Source: Litoreibacter sp.
GTDB lineage: Bacteria; Pseudomonadota; Alphaproteobacteria; Rhodobacterales; Rhodobacteraceae
Direction of reading: 5' to 3'
DNA length: 5,719 nucleotides
Assembly (NCBI GenBank): GCA_013042765.1
Contig: JABDPP010000256.1
Location: 1 to 5,719, forward strand
Below are positions 1 to 5,347 of the stretch, piece after piece; positions within the stretch are counted from its first letter, which is position 1; each line of letters opens with the position of its first letter. A model generated the notes under the pieces. It was given only the letters and a program-made list of their open reading frames with translations. It searched no databases and was not told the origin of the DNA. Position numbers and translations under genes: made by a program.

Positions 1-1224
1 CGCCAGATGCGTCTGCGCGACCTCGCCGGCCTGATCGTGATCGATTTCATTGACATGGAAGAACGGCGCAACAATAACGCGGTCGAGAAGCGGCTCAAGG
101 ACAAGCTGAAAACCGACCGGGCCCGCATCCAAGTTGGCCGGATCTCCGGTTTTGGCCTGCTAGAGATGTCGCGTCAGCGTCTGCGTCCGGGCATGCTCGA
201 GGCGACGACCCAACCGTGCCCGTCCTGTCATGGTACGGGTTTGATCCGTTCCGATGACAGCCTGGCACTGTCGATCCTGCGCCAGCTGGAGGAGGAAGGC
301 ACTCGCAAACGCTCTCGCGAAGTGCTGCTGAAGGCTCCGGTCGCGGTGGCCAATTACCTGATGAACGCCAAGCGCGAGCATATCGCACAGATCGAATCGC
401 GCTACGGCATGTCCGTGCGCGTGGAAGGCGATCCCCACAAGATCAGCCCGGATTTCGAGATCGAGAAGTTCAAGACCGCGACACGGGTCGTGCACGCGCC
501 AGATGCGAACGTCATCTCAATGGATTCAATTGACATGTCCGATATGGATGCGGAGATCGAGGCCAAGGAACAAGACGCAGCCGAAGCGCCAAGCGGGGAG
601 GGTGAAGAGCAACCGCCCAAGCGCAAGCGCCGCCGCCGTCGCGGCGGACGGGGACGTTCACGCGGTGGGGCAGGGACGTCCGAGACGGGCGAGAAGCCGT
701 TGGAAGACAACGGAGCTGAAGCCTCTGAAGAGAGTGAAACAGTCGAGGCCAAGGCGGACGCCGAGGTGACGCCTGATGCAGAAGCGGAAACCAAGCCTAA
801 ATCGCGCCGTCGTCGTCGCAGCAAGGCAAAGCCTGAGGTCGACGCGGAAGCGTCGGTTGCACAGGAAAAGGTCGACGACAAAGCTGATGCAGCGGCGGAA
901 ACCTCGGAAGAGGCGCCGGCAGTTGAGGAAGCGGCAGAGAAACCCGCGCCCAAAAAACGGCGGAGCCGCAAGAAGGCTGCGCCCGCAGAGGAGGTTCAGC
1001 CTGAGAGCGCCGAGGCACCAGCGGTTGAGGCCCCCGCAGCAGAACCTGAGGCGGAACCCGTCGCAGAGGAGAAGCCCAAGAAGCGGCGGACCCGCACCAG
1101 CAAGCCGAAACCGGTTGCTGAGGCGGTTCAAGCCGAGGCCGCTCCTGCGATGGCAGAAGAGGGCGCAGGTGAGGAAGCATCGGACAAGCCCAAGCGCAAG
1201 GGCTGGTGGTCGCTCGGCCGCTGA
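1..1224 (+). CDS. rne: Ribonuclease E, C-terminal part (5' end outside window)
   Basis: Endoribonuclease E cuts single-stranded AU-rich RNA in mRNA decay and in rRNA/tRNA processing, and scaffolds the RNA degradosome. The frame is open from base 1, so the gene begins upstream; the ATG at 7 is internal. Visible parts: the end of the DNase I-like catalytic domain with LIVIDFIDM (bases 31-57; the Asp codon at 43-45 matches the second Mg-binding Asp of the E. coli enzyme), the FGLLEMSRQR segment, the Zn-link CPSCHGTG (Cys codons at 217-219 and 226-228) that holds the dimers together, and the small domain to about base 485. The rest, about 245 residues, is low-complexity acidic/Ala-rich sequence broken by Arg/Lys-rich RNA-binding islands (619-666, 793-831, 949-975, 1072-1110). 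It ends in KRKGWWSLGR. The tail is shorter than in E. coli and is probably disordered. Family assignment is very secure; partner binding by the tail is inferred. Confidence 0.96.
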   Translation, partial: RQMRLRDLAGLIVIDFIDMEERRNNNAVEKRLKDKLKTDRARIQVGRISGFGLLEMSRQRLRPGMLEATTQPCPSCHGTGLIRSDDSLALSILRQLEEEGTRKRSREVLLKAPVAVANYLMNAKREHIAQIESRYGMSVRVEGDPHKISPDFEIEKFKTATRVVHAPDANVISMDSIDMSDMDAEIEAKEQDAAEAPSGEGEEQPPKRKRRRRRGGRGRSRGGAGTSETGEKPLEDNGAEASEESETVEAKADAEVTPDAEAETKPKSRRRRRSKAKPEVDAEASVAQEKVDDKADAAAETSEEAPAVEEAAEKPAPKKRRSRKKAAPAEEVQPESAEAPAVEAPAAEPEAEPVAEEKPKKRRTRTSKPKPVAEAVQAEAAPAMAEEGAGEEASDKPKRKGWWSLGR

Positions 1225-1252
1225 TCCAAGTTTCAGACTTATATAAGATTTG

Positions 1253-1283
1253 AAAACACCGGGCCGAAGGGTCCGGTGTTTTT
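1253..1283 (+). terminator. Rho-independent terminator of rne, probably bidirectional
   Basis: A 13-bp stem pairs 1253-1265 with 1270-1282 around a GAAG loop. It has one G-T wobble (1263/1272) and ends in five Ts (1279-1283). It starts 28 bases after the rne stop. The stem begins with AAAA on the top strand, so the bottom-strand transcript ends in UUUU, followed by CAAAUC. It can therefore also stop the convergent M48 gene, whose stop codon lies 34 bases away. The U-tract is weaker in that direction. Confidence 0.88.
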
Positions 1284-1316
1284 CCATCTGGGTTGCTTAC
1301 TTTTCAGGCGGATCCG

Positions 1317-2663
1317 TTACCGCTTTTTCTGGCGGGCGAGCGCGGTTTCGGCCGTGCGCAGGACGTCTCCGGCCCGGAGCCAGCCCGCGGATCCGCGCGG
1401 AAGGGAACCCTGCGCGCGCTTGGCATGGGTCTTCGCATCCCCGAAACGTCCAAGTATCGCGTAGCGTTCCGCAGTCGCCAGAGAGGCCATGGCGTTCTGG
1501 CCGTTCTTTGCATGGGCAAGGGCGAGGTTGCGCAGCAGGCCCGGGTCGCCTGGGTCACGGGCACGGGCCTTTCGCAGGACTGAAAGGGCTTCTGCATTCG
1601 ATGATCTTGTGCCCAATGCCAGTAACGCCCGACCGAGACCGCGTTGAATGAGCGGCTCTTTCGGGGCAAGGGAGACGGCCTTGCGATAGGAGTTTGCCGC
1701 GGCAGAGGGGTTTCCACTTTCCAGCAGGATCTGGCCTTTCAACTCGTGGTAATAGGCGTCTTTGGGGCGCATGCGAAGCAGGCCGTCGATTTCGCTCAGG
1801 GCCTTTTTCGGGTTTGGCATCTGGTGATAGGCGATCGCGCGCCGCAGGCGGGCCGTTTCAGATGAGCCCTGTGCCTCGGGGCGGCGCAGGACATATTTGG
1901 GGTTGCGCAGGAACCCCTGCAGCTTGGCGTCCATCCGGTTGTACCAGTAGACGATCTCGGCAGGGGCCGGCCTCGCCTTGGACTTGAGCGCGGCGGCGAA
2001 ACCATCAACCGCTCTCAGCCGGTCGCGGCTGAGCGGGTGGCTTCGGGCATAGGGGTCCTGACGGCCCGGACGCAATGCTTCCTGACCAACGAAAAGATCC
2101 AGCGTATCAGACATAGCTTCGGGATCGATCCCGGCATCGGCAAGGTATCGCAATGCGGTCTGGTCTGCGGAGGATTCCTCGGCCCGTGTATGGGATAAAA
2201 ACACACGCAGTGCGGAACTGGCGGTTCCCACCCCCAAGGCGATTCCGGCCTGTCCCTGGCCCGCGAGGGCGGAGGCAACGCTCAGTGCCATGCCGATCGC
2301 ACCGGCCCGGCTCATATTCTGCGCGTTGACCCCGCGCCGGGACAGGTGGCCATTGGTAATATGAGCCAGTTCATGGGCCAGCACTGCCTGAAGGGCTTCG
2401 GGCCGGTCCAGTTTCATGATCAGGCCGGAGTGAACGAAAATATGGCGGCTGTCGGTGACAAAGGCATTCAGCGACGGGTCATTGATCACGAGTACTCGCA
2501 CCCGGCTGGATCCCATCCCGGCCGTTTGCAGAACTGGCTGCATCAGCTTGCGCAGGGACAGTTCAAGTTCCGCGTCCCGGATCAGCGAGGCCGCATGGGC
2601 GGGTACGGCACAGAGCATCAGACCAAAACAGGCCAGGAGCACTTTGACTTTGTCGAAGGACAT
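1317..2663 (-). CDS. Periplasmic M48 family zinc metalloprotease with C-terminal TPR region (BepA/YfgC-like)
   Basis: This is a 448-residue secreted metallopeptidase. Residues 1-24 form a signal peptide (basic KVK, hydrophobic core, cleavage after AHA at 22-24). The M48 domain carries HELAH (His97, Glu98, His101), the downstream zinc-ligand motif ExxAD (Glu163-Asp167), and a SHP motif at 208-210 whose His209 matches the regulatory fourth ligand of E. coli BepA. A Gly/Ala-rich hydrophobic stretch (about 121-156) lies between the two zinc motifs. TPR-like helices follow from about 268 to the end, clearest at 303-336. BepA works in the periplasm on outer-membrane protein assembly, maturing or degrading LptD and related clients; the same role here is inferred from matching architecture. 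The start is supported by GGAGA at 2669-2673 and by the signal peptide. The gene converges on rne and diverges from the aminotransferase gene. BepA (about 487 residues) is slightly longer. I do not assign orthology. Confidence 0.93.
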   Translation of the reverse strand: MSFDKVKVLLACFGLMLCAVPAHAASLIRDAELELSLRKLMQPVLQTAGMGSSRVRVLVINDPSLNAFVTDSRHIFVHSGLIMKLDRPEALQAVLAHELAHITNGHLSRRGVNAQNMSRAGAIGMALSVASALAGQGQAGIALGVGTASSALRVFLSHTRAEESSADQTALRYLADAGIDPEAMSDTLDLFVGQEALRPGRQDPYARSHPLSRDRLRAVDGFAAALKSKARPAPAEIVYWYNRMDAKLQGFLRNPKYVLRRPEAQGSSETARLRRAIAYHQMPNPKKALSEIDGLLRMRPKDAYYHELKGQILLESGNPSAAANSYRKAVSLAPKEPLIQRGLGRALLALGTRSSNAEALSVLRKARARDPGDPGLLRNLALAHAKNGQNAMASLATAERYAILGRFGDAKTHAKRAQGSLPRGSAGWLRAGDVLRTAETALARQKKR

Positions 2664-2668
2664 GCGCT

Positions 2669-2673
2669 TCTCC
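2669..2673 (-). promoter_or_regulatory. Ribosome binding site of the M48 protease gene
   Basis: Reading the bottom strand, GGAGA lies 5 bases before the ATG (2663-2661). It fixes the start that gives a complete signal peptide. Confidence 0.7.
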
Positions 2674-2733
2674 GTGCGGGGGTGATTGACCTCGAGAGCC
2701 GGGGCTGTTTCAAACTGACTTCAGATTGATAGC

Positions 2734-2737
2734 GAGG
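2734..2737 (+). promoter_or_regulatory. Ribosome binding site of the aminotransferase gene, beside an ATG-TAA element
   Basis: GAGG ends 5 bases before the ATG at 2743. The bases between are ATGTA, so an ATG-TAA start-stop (2738-2743) touches the true start codon as ATGTAATG. The first ATG directly abuts the Shine-Dalgarno sequence and so is a poor initiator; the ATG at 2743 has normal spacing. Confidence 0.65.
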
Positions 2738-2742
2738 ATGTA

Positions 2743-3876
2743 ATGCGAAGTTCAAGCCGGGCAAAGGTCGATCCCTTTATTGTGATGGACGTAATGGAGG
2801 CGGCCCGCAAAGCCGAAGAGCAGGGGCGCCACATCATCCACATGGAGGTTGGTCAACCGGGTACGCCAGCGCCACAGGCCGCGCGTGACGCCTTGGCGGA
2901 CGCGATGGAGAAAGACGCGCTTGGCTACACCGTCGCGCTTGGCCTGCCGGAGTTGAGGCGGGGGATCGCAGAGCTTTACGCGGACTGGTACGACGTTGAT
3001 CTCGATCCGGAGCGGGTGGTCGTTACGTCGGGGTCCTCAGCGGCCTTCATTCTCGCCTTCACGGCGCTGTTTGACACCGGCGCGCGGGTGGGCGTGACGG
3101 AACCGGGGTATCCGTCCTATCGTCAGATCCTCAAGGCACTCGGGCTCACGCCTGTCGGTATTCCGACGCAAGTGGAGGAGCGCCACGTCCCACGTCTCCC
3201 CGCAGAAGACCTTGACGGGCTCATCGTGGCATCGCCGGCCAACCCCACAGGGACAATGCTCTCGAAACCCGATCTCGGAGCTTTGATTGCGGCCTGTCAG
3301 ACACGAAATACGGCTTTCATCTCTGACGAGATCTATCACGGCGTGCAATATGAAGGCCGCGCGATCTCGGCGCTGGAGGTCAGCGACGATGTCTATGTTA
3401 TCAACTCTTTCTCCAAGTATTTCTCGATGACCGGCTGGCGGTTGGGTTGGATGGTGGTGCCTCCTGACCATGTGCGCCTGATCGAACGGCTGTCTCAGAA
3501 CATGTTCATCTGTGCGCCTCACGCAGCCCAGATTGCGGCGCTTGGGGCTCTGAAAGCGCGCGATGAGACGGAAGCGATGTGCGCTGTTTATGCCGAGAAC
3601 CGGGCCCTGATGCTCGACGGGTTGCCCAAGGCCGGTTTCGACAAGATCGCGCCGCCTGATGGTGCCTTCTACATCTATGCCGACGTCTCCGACATCACCG
3701 ATGACAGCCGGGCCCTTGCTGCCGATATCCTTGAGAAGGCCGGGGTTGCCGTGACGCCGGGGCTCGATTTCGATCCGGTGCGCGGGCATAAGACCTTGCG
3801 ATTTTCCTACGCGCGCAGCACGCAGGACATTCGCGAGGGGCTGGACCGGCTGAAGGCCTATCACGCCGGACGTTAG
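2743..3876 (+). CDS. PLP-dependent aminotransferase, class I/II (fold type I)
   Basis: The 377-residue cytosolic enzyme should move an amino group between an amino acid and a 2-oxo acid using pyridoxal phosphate. Family motifs appear in order: HMEVGQPGTPAP (33-44), Gly61-Tyr62, TSGSSAAF (95-102; phosphate-binding loop), EPGYPSY (120-126), SPANPTG with Asn167, SDEIYHG (194-200) with Asp195 contacting the pyridine nitrogen and Tyr198, and NSFSKYFSMTGWRLGW (221-236) with the Schiff-base Lys225 and phosphate-binding Arg233. Arg353 in LRFSYA is the expected substrate-carboxylate arginine. All key residues are present, and the length is normal (about 370-400). The start has GAGG upstream and matches the usual N-terminus (PFIVMDVM). 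The substrate is not determinable: aspartate, alanine, aromatic and other members share these motifs. It diverges from the M48 gene. The amidase 103 bases downstream points the same way, but co-transcription is unproven. Family secure, specificity unknown. Confidence 0.94.
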   Translation: MRSSSRAKVDPFIVMDVMEAARKAEEQGRHIIHMEVGQPGTPAPQAARDALADAMEKDALGYTVALGLPELRRGIAELYADWYDVDLDPERVVVTSGSSAAFILAFTALFDTGARVGVTEPGYPSYRQILKALGLTPVGIPTQVEERHVPRLPAEDLDGLIVASPANPTGTMLSKPDLGALIAACQTRNTAFISDEIYHGVQYEGRAISALEVSDDVYVINSFSKYFSMTGWRLGWMVVPPDHVRLIERLSQNMFICAPHAAQIAALGALKARDETEAMCAVYAENRALMLDGLPKAGFDKIAPPDGAFYIYADVSDITDDSRALAADILEKAGVAVTPGLDFDPVRGHKTLRFSYARSTQDIREGLDRLKAYHAGR

Positions 3877-3979
3877 TTTGAGCACAGGCCATGGGATTGT
3901 CATTTCCCTTTGGCGGATCCTGTCGTATCATTGATGTCAAAAGTGGCCGTAAGGTCCGAGCAGGGCATTTGGGTGGCGG
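3877..3979 (+). promoter_or_regulatory. Spacer before the amidase gene, weak promoter candidate
   Basis: These 103 bases separate the aminotransferase stop from the amidase ATG. TATCAT at 3926-3931 is a five-of-six match to a -10 box, but the hexamer 17 bases upstream (TTTCCC, 3903-3908) is a poor -35. TTGTCA at 3897-3902 is a better -35 but lies 23 bases away. There is no terminator-like hairpin with a T-tract, so read-through from the aminotransferase gene is possible. No convincing operator is visible. Confidence 0.22.
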
Positions 3980-5206
3980 ATGCACAGGTTTTTGAGGACA
4001 TTTCTTATTCTCGGTTTGGCGCTCGTGGTGGGCACTCTGTCGGCGCGCGCCGACGATCTGCGCGCGCTGGCACGCATAGACCCCGCGAAGTCTCAGATAA
4101 CTGATTTGGGAGGTGCCCCCGGCGATGGCGTGGGCGTGGGGCTGGCGCTGTCGCAAGCGGTTCCGTTTCGCGTCTTTGCCGTATCGGATCCCAGCCGGAT
4201 CATCCTGGAATTCCGCGAAGTGGCTTTTGAGGGTACGCTCGCAGCCCTCGAGCAGTCCCGAAGGATCGACGGGCTGGGTATTGGGCTTGCGCGACCCGGT
4301 TGGTCGCGTTTGGAGCTGAACCTTGCGACGCCTTTGGTGGTTGAGACGGCGGACATGGTCGTCGATCCGGTGTCCGGCACGGCCCGGCTGGATGTGCGGC
4401 TGAAACCTGTTTCACAGGACGAATTCGTGAGCGTGGCGCGTTCCGCCGAGCCCGGCTGGCCTGCCGCAACAAGTGTTCCCGTGACGCCTCCTCGCGAGGA
4501 GGCGCGGACCGTAATCGTCCTCGATCCGGGCCATGGCGGCGTTGATCCGGGCGCGCAGGTCGAGGGGCAGGACGAAGCCGACCTCATGCTGACCTTTGCG
4601 CGTGAACTCAGGGAGGTGCTGGTCCGACAAGGCGGGTTTGACGTGGTCCTGACCCGAAATGACGACAGTTTTGTTTCCCTGCCAGCGCGGGTCAGTATCG
4701 CGCGGGCTTCTGGTGCCAGTATGTTGCTTTCCTTCCATGCTGACGCGCTGGCCGAAGGGCGCGCCACTGGCACGACGATCTACACGCTCTCTGACACCGC
4801 GTCCGACGCAGCCAGCGCCGCCTTGGCGGAGCGGCAGGACCGGACCGATATCCTGGCTGGTGTCGACCTGAATGCCCTTGATGATGAGATCGCGACAGTT
4901 CTCATGGGGATGGCGCGACGCGAGACAGAAGTGCGGAACGCACTGCTGGCCGATGCGCTGGTCGCCGGGCTGCAACGCGCGGACGTGAAGCTCTACAAGA
5001 GGCCAATCCTGGGCGCAGGCTTTTCGGTTCTGAAAGCGCCGGATATCCCGTCAATCCTGATCGAGTTGGGGTTTATGTCCTCCAAGACGGATCTTAAGAG
5101 GCTCAACGATCCGGACTGGCGCGCGCGCGTGGCATTGGGGCTCAATGACGCCATTACGACCTGGCTTCTCGAGGATGAGATCCGCGCGGCCCGGCTGCGC
5201 AAATGA
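3980..5206 (+). CDS. amiC: Periplasmic N-acetylmuramoyl-L-alanine amidase (AMIN + Amidase_3, AmiC type)
   Basis: This 408-residue zinc amidase cuts the bond between N-acetylmuramic acid and L-alanine in peptidoglycan, a step used to separate daughter cells. Residues 1-24 are a signal peptide (HRFLR, hydrophobic core, cleavage after ARA). An AMIN domain follows at about 35-140 (FRVFAVSDPSRIILEF, then beta-strand repeats); this type targets amidases to the septum. After a Pro-rich linker (about 155-175), the Amidase_3 domain runs from about 176 to 397: DPGHGG with zinc ligand His185, Glu199 in GQDEADL, SFHADA with His253, and the catalytic Glu362 in SILIELGFMSS. Residues about 270-330 form the insert that in cell-division amidases holds the autoinhibitory helix relieved by LytM-domain activators (EnvC/NlpD type); no activator gene is in the window. 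VLKAPDIPSIL (350-360) strongly resembles E. coli AmiC. The start has only a weak GGGTGG at 3971-3976 but gives a perfect signal peptide. mrcA follows, fitting a wall-remodelling neighbourhood. Confidence 0.94.
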   Translation: MHRFLRTFLILGLALVVGTLSARADDLRALARIDPAKSQITDLGGAPGDGVGVGLALSQAVPFRVFAVSDPSRIILEFREVAFEGTLAALEQSRRIDGLGIGLARPGWSRLELNLATPLVVETADMVVDPVSGTARLDVRLKPVSQDEFVSVARSAEPGWPAATSVPVTPPREEARTVIVLDPGHGGVDPGAQVEGQDEADLMLTFARELREVLVRQGGFDVVLTRNDDSFVSLPARVSIARASGASMLLSFHADALAEGRATGTTIYTLSDTASDAASAALAERQDRTDILAGVDLNALDDEIATVLMGMARRETEVRNALLADALVAGLQRADVKLYKRPILGAGFSVLKAPDIPSILIELGFMSSKTDLKRLNDPDWRARVALGLNDAITTWLLEDEIRAARLRK

Positions 5207-5277
5207 AGCGCGCCCGAAGGCCGGCGGCGGAATCGCACGAGGATGTGACCGCGATGGGCGGAAAAAGGAGCATGTAA
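5203..5277 (+). CDS. Possible small ORF (24 codons) overlapping the amidase stop
   Basis: An ATG at 5203-5205 overlaps the amidase stop as ATGA and opens a 24-codon frame ending in TAA at 5275-5277. The product would start MKRARRPAAE and be basic at its N-terminus, with no membrane segment. The overlap is the arrangement seen in translationally coupled genes, but no good ribosome binding site precedes it and a frame this short is common by chance. I recognise no family. Confidence 0.15.
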   Translation: MKRARRPAAESHEDVTAMGGKRSM

Positions 5278-5291
5278 CTTGACCGCAGCTT

Positions 5292-5320
5292 TTGACCTGC
5301 CAGACGCGGCTGCGTATAAG
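5292..5320 (+). promoter_or_regulatory. Sigma70-type promoter for mrcA
   Basis: TTGACC (5292-5297), exactly 17 bases, then TATAAG (5315-5320). Each box matches the consensus at five of six positions. The predicted transcript start is near 5327, leaving a leader of about 20 bases that contains the mrcA ribosome binding site. This is the best promoter in the window. It suggests mrcA can be transcribed independently of the amidase gene. Confidence 0.7.
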
Positions 5321-5334
5321 CCATTCAAACATCA

Positions 5335-5340
5335 GTGAGG
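5335..5340 (+). promoter_or_regulatory. Ribosome binding site fixing the GTG start of mrcA
   Basis: GTGAGG lies 7 bases before GTG at 5348-5350. The next in-frame ATG (5402-5404) lies within the hydrophobic segment and would cut the membrane anchor, so GTG is the sensible start. Confidence 0.7.
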
Positions 5341-5347
5341 CTGTGCC

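Larger units (their letters stand above)
2664..2742. promoter_or_regulatory. Divergent intergenic region with candidate promoters for both flanking genes
   Basis: These 79 bases must hold the start signals of both divergent genes unless transcription enters from farther away. On the top strand TTGACC (2686-2691), a 17-bp spacer and TTCAAA (2709-2714) form a weak sigma70-like pair. On the bottom strand TTGAAA (2713-2708), a 17-bp spacer and GTCAAT (2690-2685) form another, which would place the transcript start about 15 bases before the M48 start codon. The -35 of each overlaps the -10 of the other. Both -10 boxes match the consensus at only three of six positions, so the exact sites are tentative. 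Confidence 0.35.

Noticed and set aside
1242..1247. TATAAG resembling a -10 box just after rne
   Set aside because: There is no -35 at 17-18 bases upstream, and the only thing downstream on that strand is the terminator.
402..1287. Long open frames antisense to and out of frame with the rne tail (for example 402-971 and 658-1287 on the minus strand)
   Set aside because: They are low-complexity shadows of the GC-rich Glu/Ala/Arg codons of RNase E, with no domain signature.
3037..3903. Minus-strand open frame of 288 codons across the aminotransferase gene
   Set aside because: The opposite strand has every catalytic motif of a real aminotransferase; this frame has none and reads as a mirror of it.
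3888..3914. Imperfect hairpin GCCA-GGG / CCC-TGGC after the aminotransferase gene
   Set aside because: Short arms interrupted by an uneven internal loop and no T-tract, so not a credible terminator.
3931..3940. TTGATGTCAA, reminiscent of an FNR-type box
   Set aside because: The arms are only four bases with a 2-base centre; the FNR pattern is TTGAT-N4-ATCAA.
4093..4975. Overlapping minus-strand open frames within the amidase gene
   Set aside because: Shadows of the amidase; Ser/Arg/Pro-rich translation without recognisable motifs.
5230..5234. GAATC, a possible CcrM (GANTC) methylation site upstream of mrcA
   Set aside because: A single 5-base match is common by chance, and others lie within genes; it does not overlap the promoter.
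5308..5322. GGCT/AGCC inverted repeat around the mrcA -10 box
   Set aside because: Four-base arms are expected by chance in GC-rich DNA.
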